Below, piece after piece: positions 1 to 6,489 of a stretch of DNA of 9,609 nucleotides. Position 1 is the first letter of the stretch, and the number at the start of each line of letters is the position of its first letter. A program made the position numbers and the translations under genes. Source of the DNA: a bacterium (lineage in GTDB: Bacteria > Sumerlaeota > Sumerlaeia > MVZB01); contig JAMCWS010000412.1 of NCBI GenBank assembly GCA_023480605.1, positions 1-9,609 on the forward strand, read 5' to 3'. The notes beneath the pieces are model-generated. The model made no database searches and had not been told where the DNA came from. It was given only the letters and a program-made list of their open reading frames with translations.

Positions 1-1616
1 ACCCACCAGGTGAAGTTGATGAGGAGCTTGTGAAAGACGCGCTCGAGGAAGGGGACGTCGCGCCGGCCGCGCGGGGCCGTAATTTTGTATACGCGCCAGG
101 CCGCCCAGGCGTGCATGGGGGGATTGACATCATCCAGGTTGAACTCGTAGGCGGGCAACTGGCCGTTGGGATGCATATACCACTCGCGCAGAAACAGTTC
201 GAGCTGCCCCTTGGCGAAATGGGGATCGATGACGGCGAAAGGAACCATTTCGAAGGCCAGGTCCCACGCGGCGTACCACGGGTATTCCCACTTGTCGGGC
301 ACGGCGACGACGTCGCGGTTGTAAAGGTGAATCCACTCGTGGTTGCGGCCCTCGCGGCGACTGGCCGGGGGCGGGGGTTCGGCGGGGTCGCCATCCAGCC
401 AGTCCTCGACGATGTAATGATAAAACTGGCGCGACCAAAGCAGACCCGCCCAGGCGCGGCGCATCAGGAGGCGCTCGGGGTCGCCAAGATTCGGGGGGGT
501 GACGGCCGCGTAGAACTCGTCCGTTTCGGCGACGCGCTGCGCGAAAACCTGATCGAAGGCGCCGCCGAACGGCTCGCCGGAGAAGTCGCCCCCATTGGGG
601 GGCGCTTCGCGCAGGCGCAAACGCACCGTGCGCGATTCGCCCGGCCCGAGGCGGAAAACGTAATGGGCGGTCAGCCGCGTGCCGATCCGGCGAGGATTGA
701 CGGCGTCGGTCCGGCCGCCGATGACGAAGTCGTGGAAGGCGTCGCGCACGTATGGGGTGATGTTGGGCGCGCCGAAGAGGCGCTGGGTATTGGTGTGATT
801 GTCGGTGAAAAGCAGCGGGGGAGCCGCGCCGCCGGCCGGTTCGATTTCGAACCGGAATAGGCCCAGGCTTTCGTGCTCGGCATGAACAGCGTCCGCGCCG
901 AGGGCCTTCAGCAGCGGTTTGCGCGAACACCCCTCGTGGCGGCAGCCCCACGTCCAGGTGTTGCGGAACCAAAGCATGGGCAACAGGTGAAGGTCGGCGG
1001 GGTCGGGGCCGCGGTTGATGACGGTGAGGCGGATAAGGATATCCTGGTCGCCGGCCTTGGCGTATTCGGCGAAGACGTCGAAATAGCGACCGCCATCGAA
1101 GACGCCCGTGTCGGCCAGTTCGAATTCGGGCGCCCCGCGGCCGCGGCGGGCGTTTTCGTCAATGAGCCGCTCGTAAGGGAAAGCGGCCTGCGGATACTTG
1201 TAGAGCGCCTTCATGTAAGCGTGGGTCGGCAGGTTCTCCAGGTAGTAGTAACATTCCTTGACATCCTCGCCGTGGTTGCCCTGGGGATTGGTGAGGCCGA
1301 AGAGACGTTCCTTGAGGATCGGGTCGCGCCCGTTCCAGAGGGCCACGGCGAGGCAGAGGCGGCACTCGCGGTCACAGATGCCGAGCAGGCCGTCCTCGCC
1401 CCAGCGGTAGGCACGGCTGCGGGAATGGTCGAAGGGAAAGTAATTCCAACTGTCGCCGTCGGGTGAATAATCTTCGCGCACCGTGCCCCATTGGCGCTCG
1501 GCCAGGTAGGGTCCCCAGCGCTTCCAGTTGCGTTCGCGCCGGGCATCCTCGGCCAGGCGAAGGTGTTCGGCGGTGGGGGGCGAGCATTCGGGAATTTTGG
1601 GCGAATCCGGCGTCAT
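1..1616 (-). CDS. GH63/MGH1-like glycoside hydrolase (3' part missing)
   Basis: The first 538 codons of a large glycoside hydrolase are present; the gene continues past base 1. Proteins of this type are commonly 800-900 residues and annotated as glucosidase or MGH1-like/GH63 hydrolase with an (alpha/alpha)6 catalytic barrel. Seen in the translation: an N-terminal region with WKRWGPYLAERQWGTVRED (31-49) and NYFPFDHSRSRAYRWGEDG (58-76), a beta-rich middle (about 175-340), and the start of the helical domain with HEWIHLYNRD (426-435) and YPWYAAWDLAFE (445-456). D452 in the WD pair matches the place of the general acid in GH63 enzymes. The second catalytic residue would lie in the missing part. 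The ATG at 1616 is chosen because AGGGG lies 7 bases upstream; an ATG at 1623 is out of frame. No signal peptide is seen, so a cytoplasmic role in trehalose, glycogen or compatible-solute glycan breakdown is likely, but the substrate cannot be read from sequence. It follows the GNAT gene by 16 bases, probably in one transcript. Confidence 0.85.
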   Translation of the reverse strand, partial: MTPDSPKIPECSPPTAEHLRLAEDARRERNWKRWGPYLAERQWGTVREDYSPDGDSWNYFPFDHSRSRAYRWGEDGLLGICDRECRLCLAVALWNGRDPILKERLFGLTNPQGNHGEDVKECYYYLENLPTHAYMKALYKYPQAAFPYERLIDENARRGRGAPEFELADTGVFDGGRYFDVFAEYAKAGDQDILIRLTVINRGPDPADLHLLPMLWFRNTWTWGCRHEGCSRKPLLKALGADAVHAEHESLGLFRFEIEPAGGAAPPLLFTDNHTNTQRLFGAPNITPYVRDAFHDFVIGGRTDAVNPRRIGTRLTAHYVFRLGPGESRTVRLRLREAPPNGGDFSGEPFGGAFDQVFAQRVAETDEFYAAVTPPNLGDPERLLMRRAWAGLLWSRQFYHYIVEDWLDGDPAEPPPPASRREGRNHEWIHLYNRDVVAVPDKWEYPWYAAWDLAFEMVPFAVIDPHFAKGQLELFLREWYMHPNGQLPAYEFNLDDVNPPMHAWAAWRVYKITAPRGRRDVPFLERVFHKLLINFTWW

Positions 1617-1632
1617 CACGCATCCCCTGTAA

Positions 1633-2031
1633 TCAACGGTCGAGATACTTCCGGATAACCATCCCGCGCGACTCCAACATGCCGAATCGCTTATAATAGC
1701 CCTGCATGGAGGCGTCACAAGTGAGGTCGATGCAGGTGATGGGCGCCAGCAATTCAAGCATTCGGCGCATCAATCGGTTGCCGATTCCCTGCTTCCGGTA
1801 TTCGGGCAGCACCTCGAGCATGGGTATAAATGCAAAGTGCGATCCGTCACACAGGGCGTTGATGAAACCGACAACCTTGGATTTTTGCGAATCATAAGCC
1901 AGGACGACGAAACTGCTGTTCGTCAGGATCTGGTAGTGTTGCGTCGGAGAGAGCGGGGATTTCCAGCCGGCGAAGAACCCCCGCAATTCGGTGAGCTGAA
2001 TTCCGTCGATTGTCGTTCGATACTCAATCAT
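1633..2031 (-). CDS. GNAT family N-acetyltransferase
   Basis: A 132-residue single-domain GNAT protein that would transfer acetyl from acetyl-CoA to an unknown amine. The CoA-binding motif A is clear: LEVLPEYRKQGIGNRLMRRM (72-91), with the R-x-x-G-x-G pyrophosphate loop at R79-G84. The strand before it (VVGFINALCDGSHFAFIP, 53-70) and the C-terminal YYKRFGM (112-118), which holds a tyrosine in the usual general-acid position, also fit. The open frame extends 14 codons upstream to an ATG at 2073, but that stretch has no family resemblance. The ATG at 2031 has GGAG ten bases upstream (2042-2045) and gives a natural N-terminus. The gene lies just ahead of the glycoside hydrolase in the same direction (16-base gap), so the two are likely co-transcribed from the region that holds the 35-bp repeats. 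The acceptor could be a small molecule or a protein N-terminus or lysine; sequence does not say. Confidence 0.88.
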   Translation of the reverse strand: MIEYRTTIDGIQLTELRGFFAGWKSPLSPTQHYQILTNSSFVVLAYDSQKSKVVGFINALCDGSHFAFIPMLEVLPEYRKQGIGNRLMRRMLELLAPITCIDLTCDASMQGYYKRFGMLESRGMVIRKYLDR

Positions 2032-2566
2032 CGTCTGATATCTCCGTGCGCGTGGTCCCGGATAAACCCACATTCCAAAGTAACTTGGCTGGGCGGGAAG
2101 AGGAAGGATAAACTGGGAAGGCGGACGACCGGTGGGATCCGTATGCGAGCTGAAGCTTGAACTCCGAACTGGGAGATATGCAAGCTAAAGCTTGAACCCC
2201 GAACTGGGAGATATGCAAGCTGAAGCTTGAACTCCGAACTTGGAGATATGCAAGCTGAAGCTTGAACTCCGAACTGGGAGATATGCAAGCTAAAGCTTGA
2301 ACCCCGAACTGGGAGATATGCAAGCTAAAGCTTGAACTCCGAACTGGGAGATATGCAAGCTGAAGCTTGAACTCCGAACTGGGAGATATGCAAGCTAAAG
2401 CTTGAACTCCGAACCGGAGGATCAGTGTGGCGCACCGGTTCAGTTTGGAGATGCAATCCCAAACCCGGCATGTATGCTTTGAAACGGCGGCACAAGCCGT
2501 CGCGGCGGCGCGCAGGCACGGAGCGGGGCGACACGAATCGCGACGCGCCAGACACAAAATGCGAAG
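2032..2566. other. Divergent intergenic region between GNAT and tilS
   Basis: This 535-base stretch holds no credible gene. Both the GNAT unit (minus) and tilS (plus) must be transcribed out of it unless tilS uses a distant promoter. Bases 2142-2414 are the 35-bp array. Between the array and tilS lies an imperfect hairpin, GTTTGG (2443-2448) with CCAAAC (2459-2464); its loop contains GGAGATGCAA-like sequence resembling the repeat's GGAGATATGCAA with two bases missing, so it may be a decayed repeat copy. No convincing -35/-10 pair was found on either strand. Confidence 0.6.
2142..2414. repeat. 35-bp tandem repeat array, two hairpins per unit
   Basis: Seven full copies plus a 21-base partial copy of a 35-bp unit run head to tail with no spacers. 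Units start at 2149, 2184, 2219, 2254, 2289, 2324, 2359 and 2394. The consensus is GCTRAAGCTTGAACYCC followed directly by GAACTGGGAGATATGCAA. Variation is almost confined to three positions: R (G in copies 1, 3, 4, 7; A in 2, 5, 6, 8), Y (C in copies 2 and 5) and one loop base (T in copy 3). Each unit can be read as two adjacent dyads: CAAGCT-RA-AGCTTG, then AA, then CTCC-GAACTG-GGAG, then ATATG. The last copy decays into GAACCGGAGG. The array sits between divergent genes (GNAT to the left, tilS to the right). Because 35 is not a multiple of 3, the frames it opens encode a 35-residue periodic peptide; these are artefacts. Function unknown. Confidence 0.95.
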
Positions 2567-3751
2567 ATGACAAAGAGCATGGTCTCAGCCAAACCCAGTG
2601 ACGCCGGCCAACGCGTGGCGCTGGCCTTTGGACGGGCGTGCCGGGAGTTGGCGCCGCTGGCCGAGGGCGCCCGCCTGCTGCTGGGCTGCTCGGCGGGAGG
2701 CGACTCGATGGCCCTGCTCGACCTGGCGGCGCGGCGCGCCCGACGCCGGCGCTGGCAACTGGCCGTCGCGCACCTGGATCACGCGCAACGGCCTGAAAGC
2801 GCGGAGGAGGCGCGGTTCGTCGCCGAGCAGGCCGCGCGGCATGGGCTGCCCTGTTTCATGGAACGACTTAGCCGGCGCGGAGGCCGGCTCTCCGGGGCGC
2901 CGCCCATGTCAAATAAATCCTCTGAAGAGCGGGGTTCCGCGCCGGATCAACCGGTCGGGCTCTCCGAAGACTCGATGCGGCGGGCGCGACACGCGTGCTT
3001 CAGCCGGTTCGCGCGCGTTTGGGGGGCCGACGCGGTTCTGCTCGCCCACCAGGCCGACGACTGCGCCGAAACGTTTCTCATCCGCCTGCTGGCCGGCAGC
3101 GGCCCGACGGGACTGGCCGGCATCCGGCCGGTGGAGCGCGTGGATGATCTCACGCTCGTGCGGCCGCTGCTCGCCGCCCGCCGCGCCGACCTGCGGACGG
3201 CCTTGGCCGAGCGCGGCCTCGCCTGGCACGACGACCCCACCAACGCCGATCGAGAAACCAAACGCGGCTGGGTGCGCAACGTGTTGCTGCCGCTCATGGG
3301 TGAAAAGCTGGGGCAGGACCCCGCGCCGCGCATCGCCCGCGCCGCGCGCCTGGTGGGGGCCGAGGCGGCCGCGCTGGCCGAAGCCGCCGGCCTGATCCTG
3401 GCCCAACTGGCATCCGCCGCTGACGACGCGGCCGGCGCAGACCGCGGCGGTCCGGGCGGCCCTGCCCCCGCGCGACTCGACCTTGCGCATCCCCTCTGGC
3501 GCCAGGCCGGTCGGGCGCTGCGGCGCCAGATCCTTCGCCAATGGCTCTGGGAACTGCGCCGTGGGCCGCATCCGCCGCTCTCGGGAGCCGTCGACGAGGC
3601 GTTGGTCTTTGCCGAACGCGGGCAGCCCGGCGCGGAACTGCGCACTGTCGAGAGCATCCACATCGTTCACTGTGGCCAGTGCTTGCTGGCCTTTCCGCCC
3701 GAAGCCGACGCCGCGGCCCGCCAGGCCGCCGCCGCGAAATGGCGGGGGTGA
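2567..3751 (+). CDS. tilS: tRNA(Ile)-lysidine synthase TilS
   Basis: A 394-residue N-type ATP pyrophosphatase that converts cytidine 34 of the tRNA(Ile) CAU anticodon to lysidine using ATP and lysine, letting it read AUA. It is cytoplasmic and normally essential. The PP-loop is SAGGDS (42-47), the usual SGGxDS with Ala for the first Gly. Further family marks are LAVAHLDHAQR (65-75), HQADDCAETFLIRLLAGSGP (161-180), GLAGIRPV (182-189) and HDDPTNAD (221-228) followed by RNVLLPLM (237-244). Compared with E. coli TilS, about 25 extra residues lie between the MERL strand (98-101) and the helix SEDSMRRARHACF (133-145); this stretch (about 105-131) is polar and low in complexity. The C-terminal 150 residues are an Ala/Arg-rich, poorly conserved tRNA-binding region. 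No Shine-Dalgarno is evident; ATG 2567 and the in-frame ATG 2579 (residue 5) are both possible. It stands alone, divergent from GNAT and convergent with the histidine kinase. Confidence 0.93.
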   Translation: MTKSMVSAKPSDAGQRVALAFGRACRELAPLAEGARLLLGCSAGGDSMALLDLAARRARRRRWQLAVAHLDHAQRPESAEEARFVAEQAARHGLPCFMERLSRRGGRLSGAPPMSNKSSEERGSAPDQPVGLSEDSMRRARHACFSRFARVWGADAVLLAHQADDCAETFLIRLLAGSGPTGLAGIRPVERVDDLTLVRPLLAARRADLRTALAERGLAWHDDPTNADRETKRGWVRNVLLPLMGEKLGQDPAPRIARAARLVGAEAAALAEAAGLILAQLASAADDAAGADRGGPGGPAPARLDLAHPLWRQAGRALRRQILRQWLWELRRGPHPPLSGAVDEALVFAERGQPGAELRTVESIHIVHCGQCLLAFPPEADAAARQAAAAKWRG

Positions 3752-3759
3752 AAAGATGT

Positions 3760-3844
3760 AAAGGACCTAAGGGACATAAGGGACCTAAGGGACGTATAGA
3801 ACCTTAAAGATTCCTTTAGGTCTTTTTGGTCCTTTGAGTCCTTT
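3760..3844. repeat. Inverted array of 9-nt AAGGGACNT units; possible terminator
   Basis: Left arm: successive nonamers AAAGGACCT, AAGGGACAT, AAGGGACCT, AAGGGACGT. Right arm: the same unit inverted (CTTTAGGTC, TTTTTGGTC, CTTTGAGTC, then CTTT), in register. Bases 3760-3791 pair with 3813-3844: 24 of 32 positions are Watson-Crick and 4 more are G-U in the plus-strand RNA. The loop is about 21 bases. It fills nearly all of the 101-base gap between the convergent tilS and histidine kinase stop codons, beginning 9 bases after the tilS stop and ending 9 bases from the kinase stop. There is no clean U-tract. A bidirectional 3'-end structure is the simplest reading. The wobble pairs are A-C mismatches on the other strand, so folding should be stronger in the tilS transcript. 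Confidence 0.8.
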
Positions 3845-3852
3845 CCCGTGCC

Positions 3853-5391
3853 TCATGCGAGGGGGTAGATCACCGTGAAGATGGAGCCGCGGCCGGGCTC
3901 GCTTTCCACGTGGATGCGGCCTTCAGAAAGGTCGAGGTATTTTTTAATGATCGCCAGGCCGATGCCCAGTCCTTCATAGTTGCGCGTAAGTTGGTTGTCG
4001 ACCTGGTAAAAGGCGCTGAAAATTTTTTGAAGCTGGTTGGGCGAGATGCCGATCCCGTCGTCGATGACGCGGATGTGCAGTTCGCCGCCGAGTGTCTCGA
4101 ATTCAATGCGCACATGGCCGCCGGGATGGCCGAATTTGACGGCGTTGTCGATCAGGTGGAAAAAGATCCGCTGGAGCGCATCTTCGTTGGATCGGATGTG
4201 GGGGACGGGACGGTTGACGACGGGCTCGATGACGGCTTCTTTGCGAGCGCGATGGATTTCGACGCGCGGCAGAACGGCCATGATCGCGCCGAGAGGATCG
4301 ACCGCTTCCAGGCGCATTTCCAGCGTCAGGCCCGCGTCGAGTTCGGCGATTTCGATCAGGTCATTGACCTTGCCCACCAGCACATCGCCGTGCGAGCGGA
4401 TCCGGTCGAGGAATTCTTTCTGACCGGCCGACAGGCCGCCGAGCCGGCCGCTGACGAGAAGCTGGGTATAACCGGTGATGGCGGTCAGCGGGGTGCGCAA
4501 CTCGTGGCTGATCGTCGAGAGGAAGTTGCTTTTCATCCGGTCGAGATCGCGCAGGCTGTTGTAGGCCGACTCCAGGTCCTTATACATTTCGGCGTTTTCG
4601 AGCGCCAGGGCCACCTGGCCGACGAACCAGTCGACGTGGAGCTGGTCGAGTTGGTTGAAAGGCTCGTTTTGGTAGATCTTGTCGACAGCCAGAATGAGAC
4701 GGACGCCCTTCTGGGTGCGGATGGCGCTCCAGAGGGTGTCGACGGGAAAGAGGTCGGTCAGCACGCGGGGCAGGCCGGCGGCGCGGAGTTCGACGGGGGG
4801 GATTATGGGCGAGCCGTCGCTTTCGATCACGCGGCGCAGGAAAGCGCAGGAGCGATGCGCTTCGGGGCAGACCGCGCCGGAATGATAGGGGATTTCGAGG
4901 GCACGGACCGTGTCGAGCAAAGCGTTCTGCTCGTTGTATTTCTGCATGGTGGTGATCCAGAAGGAATGGCTCGAAAGCTCGCGCAGGCTTTCACTGAAGA
5001 GCGATTCCTCCTTGCGGGCGGGCTGGGCGTCGCGCAGGTTTTTGACCATCGCCGCCAAGGCGCGTTCCTCCTCGGCGATTTCGTCGTGGATGCGCCGGTG
5101 TTCGTCGCGGCTGTTGGCGCCCAGGGCGGCCAGACCGCGGAAATGGCTCTTGGCGTCGTCCCAGGCCAGCAGGATGACGCGCGAGAAGTCGAAGGTCGTG
5201 CGCGAGACGAGAGTGCTCAGGATGATCGAGTAGATGTCGTCGAGCTGGATGGTGGAGCGCAGGGCCGTGTGTATCTGGTTGATCATTCCGACGCGGGCGA
5301 CCAGATCCTGAAACTGAATCGTCACCTGGTCGGGCTTGTCGCCGCGCGGGAAGCGGCGGGCCGGCTTGCCGGCGGCTTGAGGCTGGTTCAT
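3853..5391 (-). CDS. Soluble GAF-domain sensor histidine kinase
   Basis: A 512-residue histidine kinase with no membrane segment. A GAF-like sensor (about 30-270) contains an unusually long insertion (about 105-200), including CPEAHRSC (175-182), whose two Cys and one His could bind a metal or sense redox. A short coiled-coil linker (about 265-290) leads to the H-box FLSTISHELRTPL (290-302) with phospho-acceptor H296. The HATPase domain has the N-box FHLIDNAVKFG (411-421; N416), the D-box VIDDGIGI (442-449), an F-box FSAFYQVD (458-465) and the G2-box GLGIGLAIIKKYL (474-486). No receiver domain is attached and no response regulator lies in the window. It is the last gene of the cluster, 96 bases after the RsbW-type gene, and ends at the 9-nt inverted array. 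The operon position suggests it works with, or is controlled by, the partner-switching proteins upstream. The ATG at 5391 is the chosen start; its ribosome site is weak. Confidence 0.92.
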   Translation of the reverse strand: MNQPQAAGKPARRFPRGDKPDQVTIQFQDLVARVGMINQIHTALRSTIQLDDIYSIILSTLVSRTTFDFSRVILLAWDDAKSHFRGLAALGANSRDEHRRIHDEIAEEERALAAMVKNLRDAQPARKEESLFSESLRELSSHSFWITTMQKYNEQNALLDTVRALEIPYHSGAVCPEAHRSCAFLRRVIESDGSPIIPPVELRAAGLPRVLTDLFPVDTLWSAIRTQKGVRLILAVDKIYQNEPFNQLDQLHVDWFVGQVALALENAEMYKDLESAYNSLRDLDRMKSNFLSTISHELRTPLTAITGYTQLLVSGRLGGLSAGQKEFLDRIRSHGDVLVGKVNDLIEIAELDAGLTLEMRLEAVDPLGAIMAVLPRVEIHRARKEAVIEPVVNRPVPHIRSNEDALQRIFFHLIDNAVKFGHPGGHVRIEFETLGGELHIRVIDDGIGISPNQLQKIFSAFYQVDNQLTRNYEGLGIGLAIIKKYLDLSEGRIHVESEPGRGSIFTVIYPLA

Positions 5392-5487
5392 AAAACACCA
5401 TCCGTGGAGATAACGTGGGTCTTTCGCCGATGGAGAAGGGCGGGGCCGCGGCCGAGAGCCGCCGCGCCGCCGGGAGCAAACGGAGCG

Positions 5488-5988
5488 CTATTGATAACCA
5501 GGGGAGCGCTTATCCCGCGAGCTTTTCAGGAATTTTCGCAGCATGACGCGCGTGCCGTTGTCGGGATCGGACTGGAAATGCACTTCGTCCATGAATTCCT
5601 TCATGATGAGGATGCCGAGACCCCGGTAGCGATCCTTGCCGGGAGCCTGGTAGGCCTGCAGCGAAGGCTCGCCGCGCAGGCCGCCACTGCCGGGTCCCTG
5701 GCCGTGATCCTGGATGTGGATCGTCAGGGCCATGGGTTCGAGCAGAAGTTTGAGATCGATGCCGGTGCGTTGAGAGGGAAGGGGGTTTTTCGCATAGGCG
5801 TGCTGCACGACGTTGCTGCAGGCTTCGTCCACGGCAATTTCGATCTTGGAGATATCCTCCTCGGCGAATCCCATTTCTTCGGCGACATTGGTGATGAAAC
5901 GACGCAGAATATTAAGGAGCTGCTTTTCGACCGGACAGTAGACTTCGAAATGGAAGTTCGGTTGGGAACCGTCATGCGGCGTGGTCAT
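5488..5988 (-). CDS. RsbW/SpoIIAB-type anti-sigma serine kinase
   Basis: A 166-residue single-domain GHKL ATP-binding protein of the anti-sigma-factor kinase type. The N-box is KIEIAVDEACSNVVQHAY (48-65), with E55 as the expected catalytic base and N59 as the Mg ligand. The D-box is IQDHGQGP (92-99) and the G2 region is RGLGILIMKEFMDEV (122-136). Between them is a longer Gly/Pro-rich ATP lid (about 98-120). In the known family these proteins phosphorylate the STAS antagonist and sequester a sigma factor or another partner; the antagonist here is almost certainly the STAS gene directly upstream. Start ATG 5988 has AAGGA eight bases upstream. The 74-base gap to the STAS gene holds a 7-bp GC hairpin. 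A strict sigma factor target cannot be assumed, because many such kinases in non-Firmicutes control other proteins, and no sigma factor is adjacent. Confidence 0.9.
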   Translation of the reverse strand: MTTPHDGSQPNFHFEVYCPVEKQLLNILRRFITNVAEEMGFAEEDISKIEIAVDEACSNVVQHAYAKNPLPSQRTGIDLKLLLEPMALTIHIQDHGQGPGSGGLRGEPSLQAYQAPGKDRYRGLGILIMKEFMDEVHFQSDPDNGTRVMLRKFLKSSRDKRSPGYQ

Positions 5989-6027
5989 CGGTGTCGTCCT
6001 TCCGCGCCCTTCAAAGCCGCCGTCGCC

Positions 6028-6047
6028 CGGGGACCGGCGCGTCCCCG
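6028..6047 (-). promoter_or_regulatory. GC-rich hairpin between STAS and RsbW-type genes
   Basis: A perfect 7-bp stem, CGGGGAC (6028-6034) with GTCCCCG (6041-6047), and a 6-base loop CGGCGC. It lies inside the 74-base gap between the antagonist stop (6063) and the kinase start (5988). No T-run follows on the minus strand, so it is not a classical intrinsic terminator. It could attenuate, stabilise or mark a processing site that sets the antagonist-to-kinase ratio. In GC-rich DNA a stem this size can also occur by chance. Confidence 0.4.
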
Positions 6048-6062
6048 ACCCGCCACCCTCGC

Positions 6063-6419
6063 CTAACCCAGCGCCTGCAGGGCCGTGTCGCGGTCCTGGG
6101 CGATCATGAAAATCTTTGTGAATCCGAGCAAATCCAGGATCTTGTAGACTTTGGGCGAAGGGTGAAGGATCACCATGTCGCCCTGGCGGCGGCGGACCTG
6201 CTGCAAGAGAACCATGAGGGCGCCGATGCCGGCCGATGATATATAACTGAGCGATTCGAGGTCCATGATCAGCTTGTTGTATTGTCGTTCGAGCAGATCT
6301 TCCATGGTCTTCTCAAAGGTGAGAACGGTGTGGGCGTCGAGAAACCCGATGATGCGAACCTCGACGGGACGGTCGACGCCCTCCTCCGGCTCATGGCACT
6401 CGATGGCGAATTGTTTCAA
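6063..6419 (-). CDS. STAS-domain anti-sigma factor antagonist (RsbV/SpoIIAA type)
   Basis: A 118-residue single STAS domain. The signature is in DLESLSYISSAGIGALMVLL (53-72): the S61-S62 pair in front of Ala-Gly matches the SSG loop whose serine is phosphorylated by RsbW-type kinases. The N-terminal strand VEVRIIGFLDAHTV (19-32) and the C-terminal GDMVILHPSPKVYKILDLLG (80-99) also match the fold. When unphosphorylated, such proteins bind the anti-sigma kinase and release its target. The start is TTG at 6419: AGGAGG lies ten bases upstream (6430-6435), no ATG or GTG is nearby in frame, and the next Met is residue 40. It sits between the phosphatase (70-base gap) and the kinase (74-base gap), the order expected for a phosphatase-substrate-kinase module. 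Confidence 0.93.
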   Translation of the reverse strand: MKQFAIECHEPEEGVDRPVEVRIIGFLDAHTVLTFEKTMEDLLERQYNKLIMDLESLSYISSAGIGALMVLLQQVRRRQGDMVILHPSPKVYKILDLLGFTKIFMIAQDRDTALQALG

Positions 6420-6429
6420 GTTGGCGATG

Positions 6430-6435
6430 CCTCCT
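6430..6435 (-). promoter_or_regulatory. Shine-Dalgarno that fixes the TTG start of the STAS gene
   Basis: A perfect AGGAGG on the minus strand sits ten bases before the TTG at 6419. It is the strongest ribosome site in the cluster and supports TTG as the true start. Confidence 0.75.
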
Positions 6436-6489
6436 GTCGATGATGCGTGTGCCGGGCGGCCGGCCGATGTTTCGAGCGAGCGTACCGCC

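Noticed and set aside
30..1466. Plus-strand open frames and other minus-strand frames opposite or within the glycoside hydrolase
   Set aside because: The continuous minus-strand frame from 1616 contains the family motifs; the others are compositionally biased shadows.
2142..2414. CRISPR array
   Set aside because: Units are contiguous at a fixed 35-bp period with no unique spacers, and no cas gene is present.
2024..2557. A 177-codon minus-strand frame with a 35-residue repeated peptide
   Set aside because: The repetition comes from the non-multiple-of-three 35-bp DNA repeat (three units make 105 bases). The frame has no ribosome site and overlaps the start of the GNAT gene.
5444..5453. A 10-bp palindrome GGCCGCGGCC in the gap before the histidine kinase
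   Set aside because: It is a pure G/C word expected often in high-GC DNA, with no supporting context.
3910..6066. A 718-codon plus-strand open frame across the histidine kinase and RsbW-type genes
   Set aside because: It is antisense to two genes with complete catalytic motifs, its peptide has no recognisable domain, and long antisense frames are common in GC-rich DNA.
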